Under the pieces are notes generated by a model, which was not told where the DNA came from, searched no databases, and worked only from the letters and a program-made list of their open reading frames with translations. Shown piece after piece: positions 21,891-34,300 of a stretch of DNA of 64,000 bases. Position numbers and translations under genes: made by a program. The DNA is from Chaetoderma sp. LZ-2023a. Lineage: Eukaryota; Mollusca; Caudofoveata; Chaetodermatida; Chaetodermatidae. The stretch's first letter is position 1; the number at the start of each line of letters is the position of its first letter. The DNA is taken from contig CM067369.1 of assembly GCA_034401795.1 (NCBI GenBank), positions 182,154,445 to 182,218,444 of the forward strand, in the 5' to 3' direction.

Positions 21891-22384
21891 CAAGTGACTA
21901 ACTCTTACACACACCCTGTTACAGTATTATATGTTGGTTCGCGGACTGAGAGAGGCCCACTCCAGGAGTTTTTCTTTCCACTGTAATGACTGACAAGATA
22001 ATTGAACCGATGGTGAACTCTGGGGGGGGGGTGTGGGTGGGAGGGGTTGGAGTGGGGTGTGTGGGTTTGGAAGGTGCTGGGTGTGTGGGGATGGGTGGTC
22101 TCCTCTTGACCCGCGAATTGACATATTTCCTCTTTGAAATTTAAACTGTCTATGTGGATCAAGGGCCAAAGGGTTAATAAGGAAGTAGTAAATGTAATGT
22201 CTGAATTTATAATTGTTTGTGTAAGTACTGTCTTGTCTAATTTATATATACCTGTATATATGTGTGTAAGGTGTCCGCCATAACAATAGGCACTGCCTTA
22301 GGCGGACAACCTGGTATGATTTGTGAATTCGTTTACCTTGGAATTATTGAATAAATAGTCTTGAATCTTGAATCTTGAATCTTG
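21300..22384 (+). other. LINE 3' UTR with microsatellites and terminal repeats
   Basis: This holds a (TAC)n run at 21,367-21,489, an (AAT)n run at about 21,815-21,890, a G-run near 22,022 and a final (GAATCTT)n block at 22,359-22,384 in place of a poly(A) tail. Short terminal repeats are usual for CR1-like LINEs. No gene is supported; reading frames over the TAC and G-rich tracts are artefacts. Confidence 0.75.
22271..22313 (+). promoter_or_regulatory. 3' UTR hairpin of the LINE
   Basis: GTCCGCC (22,273-22,279) pairs with GGCGGAC (22,301-22,307), extended by AGGT and AACCT on the outside. It lies about 75 bp from the 3' end, where many CR1/L2 LINEs keep a stem recognised by their own RT. Confidence 0.6.
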
Positions 22385-22385
22385 G

Positions 22386-23149
22386 TGCAGGTGGCGGTGG
22401 TGTTGGTGTTTCCCGTTGATGCCGATGTCGAGGAGCTAGGACATGCGTACTCCAATTTAATGAGTCCGCCCTGTTTGTTGAGCCATAGACCAGCATAGGT
22501 CTATGAACGGGAGGCGGATTGCTGTGAAGATTGCGTGGTTGTTCCCCCGAGGTGAGGACTGAAATTCCTGGTATGGTGGTGGTGCAGTCGGCTGACGGTC
22601 ATGATGTGTTGCATGACTGATATACCAGCAAAATGGTGGTGCTGATTCCTCCCGATAATTCCACGGTGTTCCCCTTGAGTATAGCATTTCGCTAGAAGGG
22701 GGTGGTGCGGGAGGTTTTCTATGTGGTGGATTATCACCCGGCCATACTGTTTCCGTAGATGACACAGGCGAATGATAGTAGTCTGAAGGGCTGTAAATAT
22801 GCCCGTAATCGGGTCTTTGTCAGAGTCGTCCACGATTCGGCCCTGTTGGTGTTGGCCTGTCGCGGATGTCCGATATAGTTCTGAATTCTGTTCCTGCCTG
22901 TGAGACATCTCGAAATGTGCCATCGCTAACAGGCGAAAATACGTTATAGTGCTGAGTTGTTGTGTCCGCAGAATTTCTGGCATAGTCAGTGAGCATGTGT
23001 GCTGAGAATTTGTCGTATGAGGCTACCTCTTGATCGAGGGAGTCCTCGCTAAACGGAGATAGTATTGAACTAAACTCGCTATATGGTGTGGGCATGACTT
23101 CGCTGCACGTTACTATTGATGTTCTTCTGGCCCCACATCGGGCACCACT
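22386..23149 (-). pseudogene. partial Gag region downstream of LTR B
   Basis: Reading leftward from LTR B, this has a variant PBS (23,130-23,147) and then the same Gag N-terminal region as the copies at 5,180 and 31,241. Shared blocks include MSATGQ-like and PPPY-like stretches. It is a third gag start, stopped by the LINE at 22,384 and continued at 12,546-12,487. LTR B therefore served as both a 3' LTR and a 5' LTR. It is broken. Confidence 0.75.
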
Positions 23150-26100
23150 TGTAGCTCACTGGGTAGTGTCGGGCCGTTCTCGTGTATCATGTCGACTCGT
23201 CGCACCTTAAGTACATAACGAGTGATGCCGCTGGTTAGCATCCGGTCTCGGGGTGATGGACTTTGTACCAGACTGCCCTGCAGGAAAAAAAACCCGGCTC
23301 CTAAGGCCGGTGGAACTCAATCGTTCTGGTGGGGCCGTGCGACCATCGTCGCGAACAGTAAACACAACTGTCTCATCCCACGAGTTTGTGTCACCAGTAT
23401 TCCTGTCCATAGCAATTTCCTGATCTATGGACTTACAAGATTTGATTTGGTGGCCTAAAAATATAAGTCTATACAATGGGTTTACCTAAACAATTAAAAA
23501 TATGCTAGATAAAACTACAATAAGAGCATACGAAAATACGAGACATAGAGACAGGTAGATGCACTTCTAAATATGGGGTTCCCGGAGGTACCACACAGAC
23601 CCGCAGGTCTCCAGAGGTATCCTCGCAAGGGAGGCTCCCATACACGAGACTTAACCATTTAACTTATTATAAGTTATTATACCTCTAGGCTGAAAGGAAG
23701 AAGGTTATATCAGACGAAAAGTGATGTGCCTCTCGTGGGCACTACTCCTAGTGCTAGTTTCGGTGAGGAGTATTATCCTGGCATGGACCGTCATTGCTGA
23801 ATACTTGCGAGAGGCAAATGCCTCGCGCGGGCTTCCATCTCGAGAAGGTGTCGCCAGTGCATAAAGTGGGAGAAGAGTAGTATGCAAAAATGGGCCCACT
23901 CTAATATTTCAATCAAAAATGCTTTTAGAGAGAAAAGACCATACCTAGTGAGATTATGACTATAGGGGTGCGTACTGTTTTACGTGAAGACGGGACGGGG
24001 AACTCCCAATGGATTCCCTCGTTACCGACTTATGTGATTCTACGTATGCTGAATTAGTAGTTGTCGCTTTATTTATGCTGGCCTTCTGCTTTGCTTAATT
24101 CCTGTTAGTTGTGTTTAGAACAAGAATTATTTTAGGCCGCAACTGGCTGATATCTACCTAGCTATTAGACACGACTGTCACGGAGAACAGATGCCCTAAG
24201 ACATCAATACTAAAGACAGCACTCATACATGTTACGTTGCAAGATCTCCGAACTGGATAGAATCCGGACATCCCGCCCTGTAGCCACATAAAACATTACA
24301 AGGCATGGGTTACATTTCACGAATGCATTATTAGGCCATTGTTCTATCGTTATGGTGAGGATAAGAGAGACGAATACCCACCACAAATATCCTTCCCGCA
24401 AGGGCGTGGCAGATCTAAATATCATGCCCACGCATTTTAATGGAATTCGGTGGGGGTACGTATCTCGCTCGTCACCGGGTCCCATGGAACTAACCATTTT
24501 ACCTTTCGTTAGGTTTATACACAAGTTGCCAAGTTTTGCACAGTGGTGCGGGAGGATTGTTCAGTAAATAAAATAACAATTAATACATATGTTTTCGCAG
24601 TGCTTTCCTACATTGGCTTAAAGTACTAACTACTAAGTATTCGAAGATACGTGTGGAGGTGTATGTGACACCACACCCAGGCAATCACTGCTCGGAAACC
24701 CCGATAGTTTCCCAGAGTTGGATCAGCCCATGGTGCGGATAGGGACATCCAAACAATTAAGAAGCCACAAGGCTAAGTGGAGCACGAAAAGAGACAAAAT
24801 CTTACTTATGAGTCTTACCGGAGTGCGGGGATATGTTATCGCACTATCGAAAGAGAAGAAAAATATATTACACAGTATGTAATGAAGACAGTGTCTCTAA
24901 TCGTTTTGAACCTATCCTATCGAGCTGAATAGAAAAGGTTAGTCGGTAGCATGCCGGGCTAAACAGAGTTATAGTACGGACAGCAACCTCAGTAAAAAAG
25001 TGTTGGTGGCGGGAGAAGTGCTGCATATATAAGTGTTGCTGTATCGAGTTTCCAACGTGCACTGCAGTCCTATATTTTCTATAAATAAGCTAAACATATG
25101 AACGCATGGCCACTGGCCATATATATATACATAGGCTAACCAGAACAAACAATATGGTGTCAAATGATTAAGACATATATTTTAGTAAAGGTTAACGAAC
25201 CTACTATAGTGCGGTTAGCAACGCATTGAGGAAAATGATAATAATTATCAACAAATACAGAAATTATAACAATCGGTCCTAAGACCGTTACGGTTCCTTT
25301 TAGTCATCGGGACCGTTTTTGCGGATACAATATAATTAACAAAACCTATATAGAGAAATAATTAAACTGTGAAGTATAGTTACTTGAATACTTGGTAGTC
25401 ATTCCTAAGTTAGGCTATCGTGTTATGTGAAATTGAGACGTAGATCCATAGTCGACGTGAGATTATGCGCTCTCCGGAAGCTGGAAAATTCCCGCAGGGT
25501 GGTTCCAGCAAGCTGTTTTCCACAAACAAGACTCCTGCAAGAACACCCATGGCGGGAGGAGTACATCGCTTAGTGCTGTAGGCCTAATAGAATGTCTAAC
25601 GAGCAGTCAGTAAAAGATACGATAGCACTATGTGGTGAAGAAAGTTCCCATACACCGATGGCAATGATGGAAGGTGTAAACAACCCATCACAAGCGGGGG
25701 TTGTCAGAGGCAAATGAAGATACAAAGCAAAGCTTCATGGTGCTGGGTACGTCAACCAGCTCTGAAGACGCACCGGGCAGAGTTTACTTGCTGCGGTCAA
25801 AAGTCGAAAGAACCGACACGATGTGTGCGGCGGCGATTGAAATACCACTTTTAGGCGTGGCCGGCAGATCCGACGAGTCATCCATCAAAGAACATCCTGC
25901 CTCTAAATCTGTAGACTCACATATTCAGGCCGTAAAGGCCTCACCGCAAATGTGTGTTCCGAAGGAGATGTTGATATTCGTGAACAGTAAATAAAAAGTT
26001 CCAAATTGCTCCCGTAAGTATGGTGTCTACAAACTTGATTTTACTGTGGTGGGTTGGCTACTGGTAGCTACGGGAACGTGACGGAAACTGAAGTCATATG

Positions 26101-26731
26101 CGTAATATCTGTCGATCGTAGCTAGTACAGCTCCAACCTGTTCGGCCCGTGGCCAAGGATGCTCTCGATCACTGGATTGCTTCTCCTATTATACTCCTCG
26201 TGACGTCAGAGGCGCAGGCTCTATCCAATCATCGTTCGAGCAACAGCCAACCAGCGTGCAGCTATTAATAGCACACTCGAACGTTCTAGAACATTCTAGA
26301 AGTTTTGCGTCCACGTGGGTATGACGTCACGCCAATATTTTGAAGATAATTATAAAGAGTTTTTCCTGGATAACTCAGCCATTTCTCAACCGATTTTGAA
26401 AAGCCTCTTGAATTCTGGTCTTGAATAATGCCAGATTTAATGGGAACAGGCAATCAATAAGGATTACAGGGTACCATCTCTGTACACTAAAAGCGCCATC
26501 CTATCTAGGTCGTAACCACGTACTCCATATAAACAGCATCCTGTCGCGCGCAGATGCACACCATGCGCTTTAACGAACTTAGTAATTTTCCGACACGCTG
26601 TCTCTCCCATAGGCCTATATACGCTTATAGCTCTACCCAGAGGGGCGTGTTCAGGAAACGAATCCAGGATGGGCAGCGCATACCCAGCTTAACTTGTACG
26701 GCCGGTATCCGAATGGTTGATCCAAACTACA
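23150..26731 (-). repeat. LTR B (3.58 kb) of long-LTR Gypsy family
   Basis: Boundaries are TGTAGTTTGGATCAACC at 26,731 and ...GAGCTACA at 23,150. Length matches LTR C. The promoter block is at 26,160-26,340. It is most like the plus-strand 3' LTR. An antisense 97-codon frame at 25,701-25,994 also occurs in that LTR but shows no sign of selection (see findings). Confidence 0.85.
26279..26339 (-). promoter_or_regulatory. heat-shock element and CRE in LTR B
   Basis: Alternating GAA and TTC units run from 26,279 to 26,301 (five units), and TGACGTCA lies at 26,332-26,339. A weakened TATA-like TATAATAG (minus strand) lies near 26,187-26,196. Confidence 0.7.
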
Positions 26732-27439
26732 GTATGAGATTAAGGACTATGTCTATAAGAAGTTATAATCAAGGGATAGGAGAGCTAGTCCGACTGAGAC
26801 TCCAGCTCGTCGAAACATGATCGAGAACAAAGTCCACAGGACACTAGTCTAACATGAGATCGAGAACCATGCCGAAGAAACATGATTGAGGAACATAGTC
26901 CACGATCTTTCATGTGATGCCCCTCACATGGATATACCCTCCCGCTTCTCAAAGAATCACTTTTCATGACCTCCGATCACGGGAGGCATGGCTCACAATA
27001 CGAACGCTTACCATGGCCTGACTGTACATTGAGCCATCTTGACCACACAGATAAACTGACATGATCAAGACGACCGGCCGGCGACCCAGTCGATAGCGAT
27101 CAACATCTGAGCTCACGCTCAGGGGAAACAGACGGTCTGATTCGTACCTATCTGCCAACAGAGTACGAACTTTGACCGTTTTCCCCGGCCTTGCCCGCAG
27201 AGCACCCCCGACAACCCAATGCAATTACCGAGACCGCCCTGGGTGTGGATTGTCATCCACGTACCACGTATGTCCACTTGCTGAGAACCAATAATATCAG
27301 TAGCCCAAACAATAGGCCGACTAGACGGTACCCCAGTAAGATTTTAATTCATCCTTTGTTAGACACGGTGGCCTTCAGTATCTCCTCAGCCCTATCGCTG
27401 GTATCGGGAAAGCACGGTGTCCAAATTATTTAAGGTCTG
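26732..27439 (-). other. 3' internal region of minus-strand Gypsy copy
   Basis: This is the counterpart of 9,091-9,804. It has no recognisable domain. Confidence 0.5.
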
Positions 27440-27890
27440 CTCAGACGTTGGTCCGAAGACTATTACATCATCAATGTAACAGAGACAGATTTCCCATTGC
27501 AGGGTGGTTAATACCTGCTCAATGCGTCGTTCAAAAGTTCCATGAATGTTGCACAATCCATAGGGCATCTTGCAGAATTGGAAAAGAATACGGTCTTTTC
27601 CATGTCAGCTTCATCCATGGCTACTTGCCAGTAACCGCTAGCCAAGTCAAGAGTACAAAACCACTTGCCTCTGGGCAAGGAATCCAAGGCCTGATCTATC
27701 CGAGGTAACGGATAAGCATCCCTGACGCTAAGATCATTAAGGCGGCGATAGTGAATAAAAAACCGCAAGGTTCTGTCCTTTTTGCCTGCTAGTACTATTG
27801 GGCTAGCCCATGGAGATGCTGAGGGTGCAATAATACTGGTCTGCAACATGTCATTCACTTGTTGATGTGCTTCCGCTTCTTTATGAATGG
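27440..27890 (-). pseudogene. reverse transcriptase remnant, minus-strand copy
   Basis: Motifs IIAPSASPWASPIVLAGKKD, RFFIHYRRLNDLSVRDAYPL, LDLASGYWQVAMDE and a YIDDVIVFG-type box near 27,460-27,490 mark Ty3/Gypsy RT. It is the mirror copy of 8,144-9,090. The rest of RT, RNase H and integrase cannot be recognised. Confidence 0.85.
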
Positions 27891-27897
27891 GAAGACA

Positions 27898-28870
27898 TCA
27901 TACCGGTTGACATACGGGGCGATTATTGCCTGTGTCGATGGAGTGTCGTACGAGTTGAGTTTCTCCATGATTCATGACTCCGGAGGAAAAACTATCACGA
28001 TATTTGTAAAGTAATTTCCGAATTTCATGTTTCTGTAATTGCTGTACTCCAACTGTGGTACGTAGATATAAATCATGTAAGTGTTCGGGTAAATCATCAA
28101 TCATATGCTGTGGTGTGTCGGTAGGTGTAGGTGATTCCAATGAGATTATGTCCACTAACTGGCCACAGCGTACGTCTGGTTCCAGAGTGATGGGGTCTGC
28201 AGTACCTTTGAACACTCTAAAAGGTATATATTCCTTATTATTAGTGTCTACTATCATGCGGGGACTTGTGCATTGAGAAGCGATCGTGTAATAAGGGTCG
28301 GGTTCCAGCATGGCGATGTATGTGTTGCGTCCTAACTGTGGTGAGGTGGCCCATAAGATGTGTTCTTGTCCCGGCTCAACTGTGGCTGTACTTGATAATA
28401 TTACAGCACATGTGTCATATAATGACGATGCCGGTCCAAGAGGTATTCGTCGGCCGTGTACGTCGAGTTCCTGTTGTTTGCAATGTGTGATGTCTTCGCT
28501 GGCACTGAGGAAATCAGAGCCAAGGAGGGCACCGTTATAAATAGAGGCGATGACAACTCGCTCTATGAATTGCATCGCCTCTATTTGGATGACTAAATTT
28601 ACTACATCGGCTACGGTCACATCAGCTCCCGTAGCCATCTGTAGGTAAATGTGTGTAGGTTTAAGGGGAGGCTTTTCATGAGGTGGGTTGCTCTCATATA
28701 AGTGCTTGTTGAATACCGTGATTGAAGTACCAGTGTCAACCGTGGCACTGGTGGAAACACTGCTAAACAGACAGGCACATTTGTATATCACTTTGCAGTG
28801 TACCTGTGGAAGAGTTTCCAATGACGCCAGCTGTACCAATGGTGTCAGAGTGGAATCATTCTGTATGTAA
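27898..28870 (-). pseudogene. protease region remnant, minus-strand copy
   Basis: VDTGTSITVFNKHLYE supplies the retropepsin active site near 28,725. It is followed by IYLQMATGADVTVADVVNL, ASIYNGALLGSDFL and a linker to RT (LLYKYRDSFSSG). This matches 7,650-8,510 on the plus strand. Confidence 0.75.
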
Positions 28871-29653
28871 TCGGACTCTTTCTGAATCGCTTCGTTTAAT
28901 GTGATGGATGGCTGAGTGAGGAAGGAGCCAGTCCGTCATCGCCGCGGCTGTGAGGGCTGCAGTGAAGGCGGAGCTGGCGGTAGCAAGGATTATGGAGATG
29001 TTGCTGTTTCAGGGTATGCAGTATTAGTGTAGACAGCGGTGCATAGGGGATGACGCATAAGCTCGATCTGCACGAGCCATTTCCTCCAATGCTTCATTGG
29101 ATGTTTTGGCGAAGCACAGAAGAAACAGCGACGCCGAAAGGAACGTGCTTCTTCCCATCTACATCGGCATTTGCGAATCCAAGAGGCGAAGTGAACCATT
29201 TCTCCTGAGTCGCTGCTGTCTGTGGATGCGGGAGATGATGTTGTGTGGGGCGGTGTTTTGCATAGCTCCAAGGGACACCGAGAATTCAGTGTCTTGGTGG
29301 TGGGATGTGGTGCTTGCAAAAGCGTTGTTTCAGCGGCGGTGCTACAACCTACCACTGGCGTTTTACAAAGGAAAGATGGCTTGTTATGTACGGAGATAGA
29401 AGGGGATGGCGATGCTGTGGATTTGGAAGGCATCGTAGGCATCGACATATGTGAAGCCGTGCGTTTTGGTGTAGGTGTAAAAGGTGAATTTGGTTGGTAA
29501 AGTTGGTCACCGAACGTTGTTGTACGAAGGATGCAGTTGTGCCGGGAAGCGAAGATGGGCACCGAGGTGGCTCTACCTTCGGTGCCCTTAAGAGTTTGAC
29601 TGCTTCTCTGGCTGCGGGGTGCTGCAGTCAGGGGCAGGCATTGTAGAAGTTGG

Positions 29654-31241
29654 TCAGTTAGGACACCGCTCCCTCCAATGGCCTGGCTGACCACATCCGA
29701 AACAGGTGTTTGGTGGTGGTGTGGTGTTGGTGGTGTTCGTTGTTCTGAAGTGAGTGGTGGCTAGGTTCGTGCTGAGTGTGGTCACTAAATAAGTTAATAC
29801 GGAGATCTGTTTGTTGATCTCGTCTATGCGTTCCTTCATGTTGCCAGTGGTGTTATTGTTGTGCTGGATCCTGATCCCGGGGGCCCTGTTGCAGCTTCCT
29901 CTATGGGCACGCCACCTTCCTCCAGGTGCTTGATTCTGATTGGAATTTTGTACATTCGTTTGTGGTGATGTTGGTGCGGTCGGTATTGATCTTCTGGGGG
30001 GGTAGCATTAGTGGCGTGGCGATAGCTGCACCCGCTACCTCGTTGATAGGGTGAAGTTGGCATCGGCTACTCTTTTCACGCTCCAGAAAGTTTTCTATTC
30101 GGACCGCGGTTGCCATTAATTGGGCCAAACTCCCATGGTCGCCAAGAAATAGTTTTTCTTTTAGGGCGGGTTCACTGCTTAATGCATCAATGAAGGTGTC
30201 TAGATGCAGTTGTATCACGCCTTCTACGGTGGTGCTAGGATATAAGTGGGTGACTAGCCTTCTAATTCGAATAGCTAACTCTGGAAGAGTTCCTCCCACA
30301 CGTCGTCAGAGATTTTTGAGTTACAGATGACTTATTTCCCCGAGAGCTGTATCGCCAAATCGCTCAGTTAATTCTCGTTCCAGTTAGGTGTAGGTGGGTG
30401 TGTAGTCAGTCCAGAGATCCACAAGATCTTGAAGGGCCTTTCAGGAAATCTTTGAAGCGAGATATTCACCCATTTGCTGATCGTTCCAGTGGGTAGTTCG
30501 ACTTATTATCTCGAACTGTATTTTATAGTTGGTCCAGTCATTCTCCCCGCTAGATTCGGGAGGTCGAATGCCTCGGCCAAGACCACGGGAAGAATGAAGT
30601 GGTTGAAATCCGTGTGGTGGTGGTATCTGCGAGACTGACGAGTATTCTGAGGCTGGTCGTTGTGCGGGCGGTGGTGGTGTGGTGTTGGTGTTATCCGTTG
30701 ATGCCGATGCTGAGGAGCGAGAATGCACATACTCCAATTCAGTGAATCCTGCCCCATTGTAGAACCATAAAGCGGCATGGGTCTATGGACGGGAGGCAGA
30801 ATATTATGAAGATTACGCAGACGTTCTTCTTGGTGTGAGGACTGATATTCCCCATATGGCGGTGGTGCAGTCGGCTGACGGTTGTGGTGTGTAGCACGAA
30901 AAGGTGGTGCCGATTCCTCCTGATGGTGCCGTGGTGTTCCCCTCGAGTATAGTGTTATGTTTGAAAGGGATGGCGCAGGAGGTTGTCTGTAATATGGATT
31001 GCCACCCTGCCATATTGTCTCCGTAGAAGACACCGCTGAATATAAATATGCCCGTAATCGGGTCTTTGTCATGGAGTTGGCCTGTCGCGGACATCCGATA
31101 TGGTTCTAAACTCTGTTCCCGCCTGTGAGGCATTCGGAAAGGTACCACCACTGACAGGCGAAAACAGGTTATATTGCAGGGTTGTTGATTCCACACGTGA
31201 ATTTCTGGCATAGTCAGTGAGCATGTGAGCTTGGAATCCAT
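29654..31241 (-). pseudogene. Gag remnant, minus-strand copy
   Basis: The capsid-like block GENDWTNYKIQFEIISRT-HW and QQMGEYLA, and the zinc knuckle CFGCGQPGHWRERCPN (near 29,655-29,705) are visible, preceded by a Pro-rich N-terminus. About 92% alike to the plus-strand Gag in compared stretches. It is broken in several places. Confidence 0.8.
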
Positions 31242-31353
31242 CGTATGACGCTACCTCTTGATCGAGGGAGTCGTCGCTAATTGGAGACTGTACCGAACTA
31301 AGCTATACGGTGTGGGCATGAGTTCACTGCGTGTTAATAATGATGTTCTTCGG

Positions 31354-31371
31354 GCCCCACATTGGGCGCCA
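31354..31371 (-). promoter_or_regulatory. primer binding site, tRNA-Lys type
   Basis: TGGCGCCCAATGTGGGGC on the minus strand differs in one base from the standard tRNA-Lys1,2 primer site. It lies next to the LTR C end. Confidence 0.8.
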
Positions 31372-31373
31372 CT

Positions 31374-34300
31374 TGTAGCTCATGGGGTAGTGTCGGGTCG
31401 TTCAGGTGTCTGATGTCGACTCGCCACACCGCAAGTGCATGACGAATGATGATGCTGGTTAGCTTCCGGTCTCGCGCTGATGGATCCTGTATGATACTGC
31501 CCTACAGGTAACAAAGACCGGCTCCTAAGGCCGGTGGAACTCAATCGTTCTGGTGGGACAATGCGACCATCGTCGCGAACATTAAACACAACAGTCTCAT
31601 CTCAAGAGTTTGTGTCACCAGTATGCCTGCCCATAGCAATTTCGTGATCCATGGACTTACAAGATTTGATTTGGTGACCCAATTAAAATAAGTCTATACA
31701 ATAGTTTTACCTAAACAGACCGTCAAGTATGCTAGATAAAAATAATGAGCATACGAAAATACAAGCCATAGAGACAGCCTGATGGACTTTTAAACGTGGG
31801 GCTCCCGGAGGTACCACACAGACTCGTAGGTCCGCCCGCAGAGGTATCCTCGCAAGGGAGGCTCCCATACACGAGACTTAACTAATTAACTTAGTATAAG
31901 CTATTATACCCCTACGGTGAAAGGAAATAAAATTATCTTTGTGGTGACGGAAAATCACATGCCGCACGTGGGCACTACGCCTAGTGCTAGTTTGGGTGAG
32001 GAGTATTATCCTCACGTGGACCGTAGTCACTGAATCCTTGTGAGAGGCAAGTGCCTCACGCGGGCCTCCATCATGGGAAAATGTCACCATTGCTTAAAGT
32101 GGGAGAAGAGTAGTAGTCGAAAGGGGCCCACACTAATATTTAACCAAAATGCTGTAAAGAAAAGACCATACCTAGTGAGATTATGACTATAAGGTTGCGT
32201 GCTGTTTTACGTGAAGATGGGAACGTCACTGTCTTATGTAATTCTCAGTATGCTGAATTAGTAGTGGCCACCTTTATTTATTTGGACCTTCTTCTATGCT
32301 TAGCCCAATATTTAGTTTTTAGAGACAAGAATTATTTTAGGTCGCAAATGGCTGGCGCCTAGATATGGCTGTCATTGAGAACAGATTCCCTAAGACATCA
32401 ATATTGAAGACAGTGTGCATACATGGTACTTAGTAAGATCTCCGAACTGGATAAGAATCCGAAAATCTCGCTCCGTAACCACATAAAATGTCACAGGATA
32501 TTGGTTACTTTTCACAAAAGCATTTTTAGGCAACTGATCTATTCGTTATGGTGGGGAAGAGAGACGAATACCCACCATAAATGTCCTTCGCGTGAGGGCG
32601 TGGCAGATCTGAATATCATGCCCAGACATTGTTATGGAATTCGGTGGGGATGTGCATCTCGCCGTCACCAGGTACTATGGAACTAACTTTTCAACCTGTC
32701 GTTAGGTTTAAGCACAAGTTGCCCAGCTATGCACTGCGGTGTGGGAGGATTGTTCAGCAGATTAAAGAAAATAATAATTAAATCATGTTTTCGCAGTGCT
32801 TTCCTGCATTGGCAAAGGTGCTAACTACTGAGTATCCGAAGATACATGGGAAATGTGTGTGACACCACACCCTGGCCATCACCGCTCAGAAAACCCAATA
32901 GTTTCCCAGGTTCAGATCAGCCCATGGTGCGGATAGGGACGTGCAAACAATTAAGAAGCCATGAGGCTTAGTGGAACATAAAGAGAGACAAGAACTTAGA
33001 AATATGAGTCCCTTTAGGTATTTTGGCCAATCTTACACAACCTTGCCGGAGTGTGAGGATAAATTAACGAAACTACCAGAAAAGAGGCGTACACTACGTG
33101 TTCCCTAATGGAGAAATTGTCTCTAATCATTTGAACCTATCCTATCGAGGTTTTAGTCAGTAGCATGGCGGGCTAAACAGAGTTATAGCAGGGACAGCGA
33201 CCTCAGTGAAAAATTGTTGGTGACGGAAGAAAGTGCTGCATATATAAATGTTGCTGTATAGTGTCGCCTACGCGCACTGCAGTCCTATATTTTCTACAAA
33301 TAAACAAAACATATGAACTGATGGCCACTGGCCATATATAAACTAACCAGAACAATCAATACAGTGTGAAATGATCAGAATAATATATCTATAGTACAGG
33401 TTAAGGAACCCACTATGGTGCGGTTAGCATAAACACCTTACAGAAAATAAGAATAACTATAAACAGATACAGAAATTATAACTAGCCTGTCCTAAGACCG
33501 TTACGGTACCTTTTAGTCATCGGGACCGTTTATACAGATATGATACAATTATCAAAAATATAATTAACGGAATAATTAAAATGTCATGTATAGTTACTTG
33601 ACTAATCGGTAGCCATTGTTAAACCTGAAATTGATACGTCACCCTTAGGTTGACGTGAGTTGATGCATTCCCTAGAAGCTGGTAAGTTCCCGCAGGCTGG
33701 TTTCCACAAACAGGATTCCCGCAAGCAGCTCATGACGGTAGCGGATCGAACTCAGGACTATAATCACAATATAGAATGTCTAACGAGTAGTCAGCAAGAG
33801 ATACAATAACATTACTGCTGTGACGAAAGTTCCTGTACACCGATGGTATGGATGGAAGCTGACAACAACCCAATCATAATCGGGGGTTGTTAAATGCAGA
33901 TGAAGATACATAACTAAGCTTACCAGTGCGATGTACGTCAACCAGCTCTGAAGACGTACCGGGCAAAGTTTACTTGCTGCGGTCGAAAAGTTTAGATAAA
34001 CCTGCACGACATCAGTGCGGGGACAGTTAAATAACCACTTTTTGGCGTGGCGGGCAGATCCGGCGAGTCATCCACCAAAGAACATCGCTGCCTCTACATC
34101 TGAAGAATCACATTTTCAGGCCAGGAAAGGCCTCACCGCAAGTTCGTGTTCCGAATTAGTTCTTGATATATTCGTGGACAATATCTAAAAAGTTCCAAAA
34201 ATGCTCGCGCAGGCAACGGGAGCTACAAAATTGCTTTAGTGCGGTGGGTTGGATTACTGCTGGCTACGGGAGAGAAACCGACAGAAATCGAAGTGATTTG

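Larger units (their letters stand above)
12547..22384 (+). mobile_element. CR1-type LINE (non-LTR retrotransposon), interrupted
   Basis: Parts in order: 5' UTR, ORF1 (12,749-13,615), a 405-bp tandem array, a PHD finger at the start of ORF2, AP-endonuclease, reverse transcriptase, and a 1.1-kb 3' UTR ending in (GAATCTT)n repeats. CR1-like elements with PHD fingers were described by Kapitonov and Jurka. ORF2 is interrupted by a Tc1 element and carries several frameshifts, so this copy is dead. It is inserted in a minus-strand gag remnant. The exact 5' end and target duplication are uncertain. Confidence 0.85.
2701..33702. repeat. large inverted duplication, arms 2,701-12,486 and 24,066-33,702
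   Basis: The arms are 9,786 and 9,637 bp and run in opposite directions, separated by a spacer that now contains the LINE. 5' LTR matches 5' LTR and 3' LTR matches 3' LTR across arms (about 94%) far better than LTRs match within an arm (about 80%). This is the pattern expected from duplicating one aged element as a block. Confidence 0.75.
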
